Source: Jeongeupia sp. USM3 (GTDB lineage Bacteria > Pseudomonadota > Gammaproteobacteria > Burkholderiales > Chitinibacteraceae). Taken from it: a stretch of 64,000 nt of DNA. The notes beneath the pieces are model-generated. The model was not told where the DNA came from, ran no database searches, and saw nothing but the letters and a program-made list of their open reading frames with translations. Below, in pieces: positions 38,505 through 46,956 of this stretch (positions within the stretch are counted from its first letter, which is position 1; each line of letters begins with the position of its first letter). A program made the translations under genes and the position numbers. Location of the stretch: NCBI RefSeq assembly GCF_001808185.1, contig NZ_CP017668.1, positions 1,860,001 through 1,924,000 of the forward strand, read 5' to 3'.

Positions 38505-38607
38505 TGGCGCTGACGTGAAAAGACATTGAACAGGCCCTAAGGAAACAACCGGTGCAAAACGGCGATTGTACCGGTTCTGCCGGCAACGCTCGAATGCCAC
38601 AAGCATG

Positions 38608-38636
38608 AAAAAAGGCAGCCTAGGGCTGCCTTTTTT
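38608..38636. terminator. Bidirectional terminator after the H-NS-like gene
   Basis: A seven-pair stem GGCAGCC/GGCTGCC with loop TAG, flanked by six A on the left and six T on the right. It ends the leftward H-NS-like gene 20 bases after its stop. Confidence 0.93.
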
Positions 38637-38656
38637 CCGGTGCATCGCCGACGCGA

Positions 38657-38980
38657 TCAAACGCGCAGGTCGTCGAGCGATTTGCCGGCGGCAAGCCAGT
38701 CGATCGCCCATTGCGGCTTGCGGCCGCGGCCCGACCAAGTCTGGCTCGGATCGTTCGGATTGGCAAACTGCGGCTTGCCGGCCACGGCGACTTTCTTGCC
38801 GAGCTTCTTGGCGGCTTCGACGCCGAGCACTTCGTTCAGCGAGAAACCCTTGGCGGCAGCCAGGTTCTGGATTTCGATCAGCAGATCGTGCTTGTCGGTC
38901 ACCTTGCGGTTTTCGATTTCGGCCGCGATCTTCTTTTGCAGTTCGTACAGTTGCGGCAGGCTGAAGCCGGAGAGTTCCAT
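38657..38980 (-). CDS. H-NS family nucleoid protein
   Basis: A 107-residue DNA-binding protein: an N-terminal coiled-coil oligomerisation region (about 1-55) and the C-terminal H-NS DNA-binding motif TWSGRGRKPQW near residue 82, the loop that enters AT-rich minor grooves. The family silences AT-rich and acquired DNA. The ATG follows AGGAG at the right spacing. It is monocistronic, with its own promoter (39034-39062), two palindromes around it and a terminator. Confidence 0.92.
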   Translation of the reverse strand: MELSGFSLPQLYELQKKIAAEIENRKVTDKHDLLIEIQNLAAAKGFSLNEVLGVEAAKKLGKKVAVAGKPQFANPNDPSQTWSGRGRKPQWAIDWLAAGKSLDDLRV

Positions 38981-39007
38981 TCGTCGCTCCTAGTTGAGGG
39001 GATGTCA

Positions 39008-39020
39008 TGACGATACGTCA
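39008..39020. promoter_or_regulatory. Dyad in the leader of the H-NS-like gene
   Basis: TGACG-ATA-CGTCA, a perfect five-base inverted repeat with a three-base spacer, just downstream of the predicted transcription start. Confidence 0.4.
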
Positions 39021-39033
39021 TATTTCCCGAGGA

Positions 39034-39062
39034 ATTATGCACAGCCATTTCGCACAATACAA
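39034..39062 (-). promoter_or_regulatory. Promoter of the H-NS-like gene
   Basis: On the minus strand, -35 TTGTAT (39057-39062) and -10 CATAAT (39034-39039) are separated by 17 bases, in an AT-rich stretch. Confidence 0.6.
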
Positions 39063-39064
39063 GC

Positions 39065-39082
39065 GAATTGCAATTGCAATTC
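39065..39082. promoter_or_regulatory. 18-bp perfect palindrome upstream of the H-NS-like promoter
   Basis: GAATTGCAATTGCAATTC is its own reverse complement and ends two bases from the -35 box. It is probably a protein-binding site. Confidence 0.5.
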
Positions 39083-39093
39083 CAATTACCGCA

Positions 39094-39117
39094 GTCAATA
39101 AGAAAAGGCTTATTGAC
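39094..39117. terminator. Stem-loop over the stop codon of the efflux tolC gene
   Basis: GTCAATAAG and CTTATTGAC form a nine-pair stem with the loop AAAAGG, spanning the TAA stop. There is no T-rich tail, so its role as a terminator is uncertain. Confidence 0.4.
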
Positions 39118-40489
39118 CGGGAACCAATCCGCCCGGCCGGGTACCCTGCAAATCGAGCCAGCGGTTGATTTCCTGCAATTGCGCCTCGTCCAGCGCGCCG
39201 ACGGCCGCCGCGAGCTGCAGCCGCGCGTAGAGATACTGATAACGCGTGACGACCAGATTGAAACGCGTCTGGTAATAATTCTGTTCGGCATTGAGCACGT
39301 CGACCGTTGTACGGACGCCGACATCGCGGCCGAGCTTGGTCGATTCGAGCGACGAGCGCGCCGACACTTCGGCCTGTTCGAGCGCCCTGACCTGTGCGGC
39401 GCCGTTCTGCACGCCGAGGAAGGCCTGCTTGGTCGATTGCGCCGCATCGCGGCGCGTCGCCTCGAGTGTCTGGCGCTGCTGGTCCTCGAGCGCGATCGCT
39501 TCGCGGTACTGCGAGCTGCGGTTGCCGCCGGTGAACAGCGGGATCGACAGTTGCAGGCCGACCAGTCCGCCGGTCGTCCGGTCGGTGCCGCCGCCCCGCG
39601 ACAGCCCGTCGCCGTTCCAGTCCGACCCATAGCTGGCGACCAGATCGAGCGTCGGCGCCGTCGACGTCCGGTAGCGGTCGATCTGGCGCGTGGCGATGTC
39701 GAGGCCGAGCTTCTGCCCGGCGATCGCCAGGCTGCCGCTATCGGCACGCGTCAGCCACTCGGCCATCACGTTCGGCTGCGGCGGCGTCGGCTCCAGCTTG
39801 GTCGAAATCTTCGCCAGCACCGTCGGATCCTGATTGGTCAGCTGGGTGAAGGCGTTGCGCTTCACCTCGAGGTCGTTCTGCGCGTTGATCTCGGTCGCGA
39901 CGATCGAGTCGTAGCGCGCCTGCGCCTCGTGCGTATCGGTGATCGTCGCGGTGCCGACCTCGAACGATTTCTTTGCCTGCGCCAGTTGCTGGCCGACGGC
40001 GGCCTTCTGCGCGGCCGAGAAGCGTACCGCCTCTTCGGCGGCGATCACCTCGAAGTAGGCCTTGGCGACGCGCAGGATCAGCTCCTGCTCGGCGGCGCGG
40101 TACTGAACCTCGGCCTGATCGGCCTGCTTCTTCAGCTGGTCGCTGCCGACGAAGGCGTCGGCGCGGTAGATCGGTTGCGCGGCGGTGACCTTGAGGCCGT
40201 ACTGGCCACCGCTGCTGTCGTAGCTCGGGTTGAGCAGCGTTGCATTGCCGGGGCGGTATTCGCTAGTCGCGGCGCCGGCATTGCCGCTCAGCGTCACCTG
40301 CGGCAGCAGCAGCGCATTGCCCTGGTTGGTTTTTTCCCGCCCGGCGGTCAGCGCCGACCGCGATGCGGCAAACGCCGCGTCGTAGCCGCGCGCGGCGCGC
40401 CAGGCATCCATCAGGTCGGTTGCGCCGGCCATGGGCGCGGCGCCGATCAGCGCCGCAGCCATCCATGCTCGTTTCATCGTTGTTCTCAT
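39110..40489 (-). CDS. TolC-family outer-membrane efflux channel
   Basis: A 459-residue exported protein: signal peptide (about 1-27, ending MAGA), then two homologous coiled-coil halves of the outer-membrane efflux family (for example LLLPQVTLSGNAG and GIKVTAAQPIY-like GLKVTAAQPIYRADAF), and DLLNAEQ-type VDVLNAEQNYYQTRFNLV near the end. It forms the exit duct for the pump encoded just upstream. The ATG at 40489 overlaps the RND stop in an ATGA; an ATG four codons later is possible. Confidence 0.92.
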   Translation of the reverse strand: MRTTMKRAWMAAALIGAAPMAGATDLMDAWRAARGYDAAFAASRSALTAGREKTNQGNALLLPQVTLSGNAGAATSEYRPGNATLLNPSYDSSGGQYGLKVTAAQPIYRADAFVGSDQLKKQADQAEVQYRAAEQELILRVAKAYFEVIAAEEAVRFSAAQKAAVGQQLAQAKKSFEVGTATITDTHEAQARYDSIVATEINAQNDLEVKRNAFTQLTNQDPTVLAKISTKLEPTPPQPNVMAEWLTRADSGSLAIAGQKLGLDIATRQIDRYRTSTAPTLDLVASYGSDWNGDGLSRGGGTDRTTGGLVGLQLSIPLFTGGNRSSQYREAIALEDQQRQTLEATRRDAAQSTKQAFLGVQNGAAQVRALEQAEVSARSSLESTKLGRDVGVRTTVDVLNAEQNYYQTRFNLVVTRYQYLYARLQLAAAVGALDEAQLQEINRWLDLQGTRPGGLVPGQ

Positions 40490-43400
40490 TGTTGTGCCGC
40501 CCCCGGGACGGGCTTGATCCGGAACCATGCCGCGTACAGTGCCGGCAGGAACAGCAGCGTCAGCACCGTCGCGACGAACAGTCCGCCCATGATCGCGATC
40601 GCCATCGGCCCCCAGAAGGTGTCACGCGTCAGCGGGATCATCGCCAGGATCGCCGCCGCCGCGGTCAGCATGATCGGGCGGAAACGCCGGACCGCCGACT
40701 CGATGATCGCGGTCCATGGCGGGTGGCCGTGGCGGATGTCCTGTTCGATCTGGTCCATCAGGATCACCGAATTGCGCATGATCATGCCAGACAGCGCGAT
40801 CACGCCCAAGGTCGCGACAAAGCCATACGGCGCGCGGAACAGCAGCAGCGCGATCGCCACGCCGATCAGCCCGAGCGGCGCAGTCAAGAGCACCATGATC
40901 ATCCGCTGGATGCTCTGCAGCTGGATCATCAGCAAGGTCATCACCACGATCAGCATCAGCGGCATCACCGCGCCAATCGAATCCTCGCCGATCTTCGATG
41001 CCTCGAGCGTGCCGCCGACCTCGATGTGGTAGCCCGGCGGCAGCGCGATCGCATCGATCTTCGGTTGCACCGCCTTGGCGATGTCCGGCGCCTGCGCGCC
41101 ATTGACGTCGGCCCGCACCGACAGCGTCGGCACCCGGTTGCGGCGCCAGATCAGGCTTTCCTCGGCCTCGAGCACCACGTCGCCGAGCTGAGACAGCGGC
41201 ACGCTGCGCCCCGAGGCAAGCTTGACCGGCAGGTCGCGGATCGCCGTCAGCGAGGTGCGCTCGTTCGGCACCAGCCGGGCGACGACGTCGATCAGCTCGT
41301 TGTTTTCGCGGTACTGCGTCGCGGTGACGCCGGATACCGCCAGCTGCAGGTACTGCGCCAGTTGCTGCGTCGTCAGCCCGACTTCGCGCAGCTTGTCCTG
41401 GTCGGCGTGGATGCGCAGCACCTTGACCTGCTCGCCCCAGTCGAAGTGCACTTCGCGGGCATGCGGATTGGCGCGCATGGCCCTGGCCACCTGCTCGCCG
41501 ATCCGGCGCAGCTCGCCGACATCCTCGCCGGACACGCGGAACTGCAGCGGATAGCCGACCGGCGGGCCGTTCTCGAGCCGGGTCACCCGGCCGCGGACCT
41601 GGGCGAAGTCGTCGGCGAACAGCGTGTTGATGCGCTTGAACACGTTCTCGCGCACCTTCTCGCCCTTGGTCATCACCGTCAGCTGGGCGAAGTTCAGGTT
41701 GGGCATCTGTTCGTCGAGCGGCAGGTAGTAGCGCGGCGAGCCGACGCCGACGTAGGTGGTGACGCTTTCGACGTCCGGATCCTTCATCAGGATCGCCTCG
41801 AGCTTCTTGGCCTCGGCTTCGGTCGCCTGGTACGACGCCGCGTACGGCAGCCACAGGTCGACCATCAGTTCGGGCCGGCTCGACGCCGGGAAGAACTGCT
41901 TCGGGATCAGCGTGGCGAACACGACGATCGCGGCGACGAAGGCAGCGGCGGTCGCAGCGATCGTCGTCTTGCGCCAGGTAATGCACCAAGTGACCAGCGC
42001 GCGGAACGTCCGGTAGAAGCGGCCCTGATAGACGTCGTGGTCCTCGTGCTTCGGTGTCTCGGGCAGCAGCTTGTAGCCGAGATACGGCGTGAACACGACG
42101 GCGACGATCCACGACAGGACCAGCGCGATGCCGACGACGGCAAAGATCGAGAACGTGTATTCGCCGGCGTTGGACTTGGCGAGGCCAACCGGCAGGAAAC
42201 CGGCGGCGGTGATCAGCGTGCCGGTCAACATCGGCATTGCCGTGCTCGTGTACGCGAAGGTCGCCGCGCGGAAGCGGTCCCAGCCCTGCTCGAGCTTGAG
42301 CGCCATCATCTCGACCGCGATGATCGCGTCGTCGACCAGCAGACCGAGCGCGATCACCAGCGCGCCGAGCGAGATCCGCTGCAGGTCGATGCCGGCCATC
42401 AGCATGCCCAGAAAAGTCAGCGCCAACACCAGCGGGATCGACAGCGCGACGACGATGCCGGTGCGCCAGCCCAGGCTCAGAAAGCTCACCGCCAGCACGA
42501 TCAGCACCGCCTCACCGAGCGAGCTCATGAAGATCTTCACCGCGCCCTTGACCACCGCCGGCTGGTCCGAGACCGCGTGGAACTCGATGCCGACCGGCAG
42601 GCTGGCCTTGGCTTTCGCCAGCGTCGCGTCGATCTGTTCGCCCATGCGCAGCACGTCGCCGCCGTGCCGCATCGACACGCCGAGGCCGATCGCCGGCTGG
42701 CCCTGATAGCGCATCTTCAGCGTCGGCGGGTCGATCGTCGCGCGGTAGACGCTGGCGATGTCGCCGAGCCGGAAGCGCTTGCCCTGGACGTCGACGACCG
42801 TGTCGCGCACCCGCGCGACGGCGTCGTAGTTGCCGGTGACGCGCACGAACACGCGCTCCTCGCGGCCCTCGACGACGCCGGCCGGGGTCAGCGCATTGGT
42901 CGCCGCCAGCACCTGGTTGACCGCGAACGGCGAGACGCCGAGCGCGGCAAGCTTGGCCGCCGAGTACTCGACGTAGATCTTCTGGTCCTGCGTGCCGATC
43001 AGCGTGACCTTGTTGACATCCTTGACCCGCAAGAGCTCGGTGCGCACGTCCTCGACATAGTCCTTCAGCTCCGGCATCGAAAAGCCGTCGCTGGTGAACG
43101 CGTACAGATTGCCGTAGGTCTCGCCGAACTCGTCGTTGAAGAACGGCCCGATTGAGCCCTGCGGCAGCGTCGGCTGGATGTCGCCGATGCGCTTCCTGAC
43201 CTGGTACCACGCGTCGTCGACGGCCTTGCCGCGTATCGCCTCCTGCAGGCTGACGATGATCAGCGTCTCGCCGGCGCGCGAATAGCTCTTGGTGTAATCG
43301 ACGGCGCCGATGCCCTGCAGCGCCTTCTCGAGCGGATCGGTCAGCTGCTTCTCGACCTCGCCGGCCGATGCGCCGGGCCAGAAGCCGCGGACGACCATCG

Positions 43401-43572
43401 CCTTAAAGGTGAACTCGGGGTCTTCCTTCTGGCCGAGCTTGGTGTACGCAAGCACGCCGGCCAGCGACAGCACGATCATCAGGTAGAGCACCAGCGACCG
43501 ATGGGTGAGCGCCCACGCCGACAGGTTGAAGCGGCCGGCGTGCGTCGCCGGGTCGAAATCCTGCTCGTTCAT
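40486..43572 (-). CDS. RND efflux pump inner-membrane transporter
   Basis: A 1028-residue proton-driven pump with the twelve-helix RND layout: helix 1 near residues 30-50, a large periplasmic loop, helices 2-6 (LGEAVLIVLAVSFLSLGW onward), the proton-relay aspartates in ALGLLVDDAIIAVEM, a second periplasmic loop and the last helices. The start NLSAWALTHRSLVLYLM and TKLGQKEDPEFTFK resemble TriC-type transporters. It starts at ATG 43572, overlapping the stop of the adaptor gene, and the tolC gene follows with another overlap. Substrates cannot be inferred. Confidence 0.94.
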   Translation of the reverse strand: MNEQDFDPATHAGRFNLSAWALTHRSLVLYLMIVLSLAGVLAYTKLGQKEDPEFTFKAMVVRGFWPGASAGEVEKQLTDPLEKALQGIGAVDYTKSYSRAGETLIIVSLQEAIRGKAVDDAWYQVRKRIGDIQPTLPQGSIGPFFNDEFGETYGNLYAFTSDGFSMPELKDYVEDVRTELLRVKDVNKVTLIGTQDQKIYVEYSAAKLAALGVSPFAVNQVLAATNALTPAGVVEGREERVFVRVTGNYDAVARVRDTVVDVQGKRFRLGDIASVYRATIDPPTLKMRYQGQPAIGLGVSMRHGGDVLRMGEQIDATLAKAKASLPVGIEFHAVSDQPAVVKGAVKIFMSSLGEAVLIVLAVSFLSLGWRTGIVVALSIPLVLALTFLGMLMAGIDLQRISLGALVIALGLLVDDAIIAVEMMALKLEQGWDRFRAATFAYTSTAMPMLTGTLITAAGFLPVGLAKSNAGEYTFSIFAVVGIALVLSWIVAVVFTPYLGYKLLPETPKHEDHDVYQGRFYRTFRALVTWCITWRKTTIAATAAAFVAAIVVFATLIPKQFFPASSRPELMVDLWLPYAASYQATEAEAKKLEAILMKDPDVESVTTYVGVGSPRYYLPLDEQMPNLNFAQLTVMTKGEKVRENVFKRINTLFADDFAQVRGRVTRLENGPPVGYPLQFRVSGEDVGELRRIGEQVARAMRANPHAREVHFDWGEQVKVLRIHADQDKLREVGLTTQQLAQYLQLAVSGVTATQYRENNELIDVVARLVPNERTSLTAIRDLPVKLASGRSVPLSQLGDVVLEAEESLIWRRNRVPTLSVRADVNGAQAPDIAKAVQPKIDAIALPPGYHIEVGGTLEASKIGEDSIGAVMPLMLIVVMTLLMIQLQSIQRMIMVLLTAPLGLIGVAIALLLFRAPYGFVATLGVIALSGMIMRNSVILMDQIEQDIRHGHPPWTAIIESAVRRFRPIMLTAAAAILAMIPLTRDTFWGPMAIAIMGGLFVATVLTLLFLPALYAAWFRIKPVPGAAQQ

Positions 43573-44690
43573 GTGCCGGCCCCCTGCATCGCGGGCCTGG
43601 TCGCCAGCGGCTTCACCGGCTGGCCTTCGCGCAGCAGGTGCACGCCGGCGGTGACGATGACCTCGCCGGGCTTGACGCCCGACACCAGCACGGCGGTATC
43701 GGTGACCGTCAGCACCCTGACCGGCAGCGCATGGACGCGACCGGCCTTGGCATCGAGCCGCCAGACCTGCTGCTTGCCGGTTTCGCCGAACAGTGCGGTC
43801 AGCGGCAGCCTGACCTGGCCGCCGGGCACCGCCGTATCGGGCGCGGCCAGCCGCACGCTCGCGGTCATGCCGAGGCCCAGTTGCGGTACGTGCTCGTCGA
43901 ACACCACGCGCGCGGCGTAGGTCCGCGACGCGGGATCGGCGGCGGCCGAAATCTCGCTGACGCGACCGTTGAATTCCTTGCCCGGCAGCGCCCAGAGCCT
44001 GATTTTCACCTTGTCGCCCAGCCTGACCTTGCCGTGCAGGTTCTCCGGCACGTCGAGGCCGACCTCGCGCACGCCGTCCCGCGCCAGCGTCACGACCGGC
44101 GTGCCGGCCGACACCACCTGCCCCGGCTCGGCGCTGACGCGGGTCACCGCGCCATCGGCGTCGGCGAGCAGCGTCGCGTAACCGGCCTGGTTGTGCGCCA
44201 GCTGCTTCTGCGCGTCGGCCTGCCGCAGCGTCTCGGTCGCCGCGTCGAGCGCGGTCTTGCGCGTATCGACCTCGGCCTGGCTGACGAACTTCTGCGCGAA
44301 CAGCGCCAGGCTGCGCTCGTAGTCCATCTTCACCTTGGCAAGCTGTGCCCGCGCCGACGCCGCCTGCGCATCGGCCGCAGCGGCACTGAGCGCCGCGTCC
44401 TGCGGATCGATCCGCGCGATCACGTCGCCCTTCTTCACCACCGCGCCGATGTCGACGCGACGCTCGACCAGCTTGCCGCCGATCCGGAACCCCAGCGGCG
44501 TCTCGACGTGGGCGCGCACGGTGCCGGTCAGCTCGGCACCGGGCAGCGCCGCGTCGGCGCCGGCGGTGACGACGCGCACCGGCCGGACTTCCTCCTGCGG
44601 CCTGGCCTCGTCCTTGCATGCGGCCAGCGCCAGCGCGAGCGTCAGTACGGTCATCCGTGCCCAGGGCGCGGCAGTCAGTCGTTCAATCAT
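43569..44690 (-). CDS. RND periplasmic adaptor lipoprotein
   Basis: A 373-residue membrane-fusion protein. The N-terminus ends in the lipobox LAAC (C25), so it is a lipoprotein anchored in the inner membrane. Then follow the lipoyl-like half (RIGGKLVERRVDIGAVVKKGDVIARID), an alpha-helical hairpin (about 95-165), the second lipoyl half (VTRVSAEPGQVVSAGTPVVTLA) and beta-barrel domains. It overlaps tetR by eight bases and the RND gene by four. Confidence 0.93.
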   Translation of the reverse strand: MIERLTAAPWARMTVLTLALALAACKDEARPQEEVRPVRVVTAGADAALPGAELTGTVRAHVETPLGFRIGGKLVERRVDIGAVVKKGDVIARIDPQDAALSAAAADAQAASARAQLAKVKMDYERSLALFAQKFVSQAEVDTRKTALDAATETLRQADAQKQLAHNQAGYATLLADADGAVTRVSAEPGQVVSAGTPVVTLARDGVREVGLDVPENLHGKVRLGDKVKIRLWALPGKEFNGRVSEISAAADPASRTYAARVVFDEHVPQLGLGMTASVRLAAPDTAVPGGQVRLPLTALFGETGKQQVWRLDAKAGRVHALPVRVLTVTDTAVLVSGVKPGEVIVTAGVHLLREGQPVKPLATRPAMQGAGT

Positions 44691-45336
44691 CGTTGCGGAC
44701 CTCGGAAGGGAAATCGGGCTGGCGCTGCAGACCGCGCAGCATCAGGTCGAGCAGGGTGTCGAGATAGCGGACCGGATCGAGCTGGGTGTGGCCGCAGGGC
44801 ATGTAGCGCCAGAGCATCGCCATCACCACCGGCGCGCACAGCACGTGCAGCGCGTATTCGACGTCGATGGCGCGGAACTCGCCGCCGGCGATGCCGGCCT
44901 CGATCACCTGGCGGAATATCGCTTCACCGCGCGCGACGAACTGGTCGTTGTAGAGCTGTGCGACCTCGGGGAAATTGCCGGCCTCGGCAACCATCAGCTT
45001 GGGCAGCGCCGACAGCCGTGTCTCGCCCATGCTCTGCCACCAGACATGGACGATGCGGCGCAGCCGCTCGGCCGCGCTGCCCTCGAAGCCGTCGAGCATC
45101 GCCTCGGCCTCGTCGAGCGCCGGCAGCAGCAGGTCGCGGATCAGCGCCTTGAAGATGTCTTCCTTGCCGGAGAAATACAGATAGGGCGTGCCGCGCGTCA
45201 CGCCGGCGCGCTTGGCGATCTCGTCGATCCGCGTCGCCGCGTAACCCTTCTCGGCAAAGAGCTCGAGCGCGGCCTCGAGGATCTCGTGCGGCCTGGCTTC
45301 CTTGCGGCGCGACCAGCGCTTGGGGCAGAGGTTCAT
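44683..45336 (-). CDS. TetR-family repressor of the efflux operon
   Basis: A 217-residue regulator with the N-terminal helix-turn-helix (ILEAALELFAEKGYAATRIDEIAKRAGVTRGTPYLYFSGKED) and a ligand-binding helical domain. It is the first gene of the tetR-adaptor-RND-tolC operon and probably represses it. I start it at ATG 45336: the upstream ATG at 45372 lies in the palindromic operator and at the predicted transcription start. If mRNA is leaderless, the longer form (229 residues) would be made. Confidence 0.9.
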   Translation of the reverse strand: MNLCPKRWSRRKEARPHEILEAALELFAEKGYAATRIDEIAKRAGVTRGTPYLYFSGKEDIFKALIRDLLLPALDEAEAMLDGFEGSAAERLRRIVHVWWQSMGETRLSALPKLMVAEAGNFPEVAQLYNDQFVARGEAIFRQVIEAGIAGGEFRAIDVEYALHVLCAPVVMAMLWRYMPCGHTQLDPVRYLDTLLDLMLRGLQRQPDFPSEVRNDD

Positions 45337-45357
45337 GGCCCGGGCTTCACCCTGTAA

Positions 45358-45375
45358 TAAATGAATATTCATTTA
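45358..45375. promoter_or_regulatory. TetR operator palindrome
   Basis: TAAATGAATATTCATTTA, an 18-base perfect palindrome located over the predicted transcription start of the efflux operon and 21 bases before the repressor's ATG. This is a typical place and shape for autoregulation. Confidence 0.7.
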
Positions 45376-45405
45376 ATTATCGAATGCCATCCGGGTAACG
45401 GTCAA
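45376..45405 (-). promoter_or_regulatory. Promoter of the tetR-efflux operon
   Basis: On the minus strand, -35 TTGACC (45400-45405) and -10 GATAAT (45376-45381) lie 18 bases apart; the -10 touches the operator. Confidence 0.75.
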
Positions 45406-45460
45406 TGCTCGGCCGGTACATGTTGTTGCGCAGACAGGGCGCCGGCGAACCCCGCATCTT

Positions 45461-45469
45461 TGCTAGAAT
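45461..45469 (+). promoter_or_regulatory. Extended -10 promoter of argB
   Basis: TGCTAGAAT is an extended -10 element (TGN plus TAGAAT), 36 bases before the argB ATG. No good -35 is visible, as is common for extended -10 promoters. Confidence 0.5.
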
Positions 45470-45505
45470 CGGCGGCGTTATCGCACGCCCTTGCCAGGAG
45501 CCGTC

Positions 45506-46384
45506 ATGCCCACGATTTCCCCGCTGGAAAAGGCCGAGATCCTCTCGGAAGCCCTCCCCTACATCCAGGCCTTTTTCGACAAGACCATCGTCATCAAGTA
45601 CGGCGGCAACGCCATGATCGACGAGGAGCTGAAGGAAGGCTTCGCATCCGACGTCGTGCTGCTCAAGCTCGTCGGCATGAACCCGGTCGTCGTCCACGGC
45701 GGCGGCCCGCAGATCAACGAGCTGCTCGACCGGATCGGCAAGAAGGGCGAATTCATCCAGGGCATGCGCGTCACCGACGCCGAGACGATGGACGTCGTCG
45801 AAATGGTGCTCGGCGGCCACGTGAACAAGGAAATCGTCTCGCTGATCAACAAGCACGGCGGCAAGGCCGTCGGCCTGACCGGCCAGGACGGCCATTTCAT
45901 CAAGGCGCACAAGCTCTACCTGAAGAACGACGCCGGCGAAGAAACCATCGACATCGGCCAGGTCGGCGAAATCGAGAGCATCGACGCAACCATCGTCTCG
46001 CACCTCGACGCGGCCGACTTCATCCCGGTGATCGCGCCGATCGGCGTCGACAGCAACGGCGAGAGCTACAACATCAACGCCGACCTCGTCGCCGGCAAGC
46101 TCGCCGAAACGCTGAAGGCCGAAAAGCTGATCCTGATGACCAACACCCCGGGCGTGCTCGACAAGCAGGGCCAGTTGCTGACCGGGCTGACCGCAACCAG
46201 GATCGACGCGCTGTTCGCCGACGGCACGATTTCGGGCGGCATGCTGCCGAAGATCTCGTCGGCACTCGACGCCGCCAAGAACGGCGTCAACTCGGTGCAC
46301 ATCATCGACGGCCGCGTGAAGCACGCGCTGCTGCTCGAAGTGCTGACGAGCCAGGGCGTCGGCACGATGATCCGTGCCAGCTGA
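45506..46384 (+). CDS. argB: Acetylglutamate kinase
   Basis: Phosphorylates N-acetylglutamate, the second step of arginine synthesis. The 292-residue protein shows VIKYGGNAM (phosphate binding), VVHGGGPQIN, the substrate region and the C-terminal AVFADGTISGGMLPK-like motif ALFADGTISGGMLPKI. It starts at ATG 45506 after an AGGAG site. It is longer than the E. coli enzyme at the N-terminus (helix LEKAEILSEALPYIQAF), a feature of hexameric, arginine-inhibited kinases. Confidence 0.97.
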   Translation: MPTISPLEKAEILSEALPYIQAFFDKTIVIKYGGNAMIDEELKEGFASDVVLLKLVGMNPVVVHGGGPQINELLDRIGKKGEFIQGMRVTDAETMDVVEMVLGGHVNKEIVSLINKHGGKAVGLTGQDGHFIKAHKLYLKNDAGEETIDIGQVGEIESIDATIVSHLDAADFIPVIAPIGVDSNGESYNINADLVAGKLAETLKAEKLILMTNTPGVLDKQGQLLTGLTATRIDALFADGTISGGMLPKISSALDAAKNGVNSVHIIDGRVKHALLLEVLTSQGVGTMIRAS

Positions 46385-46420
46385 GCGCATCGTGCGGCCC
46401 CGGTACGCCGGGGTCGCGGC

Positions 46421-46448
46421 TTGCAAGTGGGCCGGGGCTGACTAGATT
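46421..46448 (+). promoter_or_regulatory. Candidate promoter of the CBS protein gene
   Basis: -35 TTGCAA (46421-46426) and -10 TAGATT (46443-46448) with a 16-base spacer, 46 bases before the ATG. A GC-rich hairpin CCCCGG/CCGGGG (46398-46413) lies between it and argB. Confidence 0.5.
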
Positions 46449-46493
46449 GGAATTGACCGCGGCACAGCGGTCGACTCGAATCCAGGAGCCACG

Positions 46494-46925
46494 ATGAAAA
46501 ACGCCCGCCACCTACTCGCCGAGAAAAAGATTTCCGGCACGCTGTCGATTGCACCGGACGCTACCGTCTACCAGGCACTGCAGTTGCTCGCCGAAATGAA
46601 CATCGGCGCACTGCTGGTCATGGACGGCGACAGCCTCGTCGGCATGTTTTCCGAGCGCGACTACGCGCGCAAGGTCGTACTGATGGGCAAGACCTCGGCC
46701 GGTACGCCGGTGTCCGAGATCATGACGCGCAAGCTGATCTGCGTCACGCCGAAGGCGACCGTCGACGAATGCATGGCGCTGGTCACCGAAAAACGCATCC
46801 GCCACCTGCCGGTGATCGAGGACGACAAGGTGCTCGGCGTGCTGTCGATCGGCGACCTGGTGCGCGAAACCATCGCCGACCAGCAGTTCACGATCGACCA
46901 GCTGGTCCATTACATCCACCGCTGA
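46494..46925 (+). CDS. CBS-domain protein
   Basis: A soluble 143-residue protein made almost only of two CBS motifs (about 10-65 and 75-130), seen as LSIAPDATVYQALQLLAEMNIGALLV and ICVTPKATVDECMALVTEKRIRHLPV. Such pairs bind adenine nucleotides and usually regulate another protein. No partner domain is present. The ATG follows a good GGAG site and the gene has its own candidate promoter. Confidence 0.9.
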   Translation: MKNARHLLAEKKISGTLSIAPDATVYQALQLLAEMNIGALLVMDGDSLVGMFSERDYARKVVLMGKTSAGTPVSEIMTRKLICVTPKATVDECMALVTEKRIRHLPVIEDDKVLGVLSIGDLVRETIADQQFTIDQLVHYIHR

Positions 46926-46956
46926 TCGCGGCCGGCGGCAGCCGGGCGCCCCACCG

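Larger units (their letters stand above)
38271..38537. mobile_element. MITE-like element with 30-bp terminal inverted repeats and TAA duplication
   Basis: A 267-base non-coding element. Its two ends (38271-38300 and 38508-38537) are inverted repeats matching at 26 of 30 positions, all four differences being transitions; both share the core TTCAAT-TCTTTTC-CGTCAGCG. It is flanked by TAA on both sides (38268-38270 and 38538-38540). The ends and three-base TNA-type duplication resemble IS5-family elements, but no transposase is encoded. The interior folds into two long stems (38301-38400 and 38413-38504). Confidence 0.85.
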
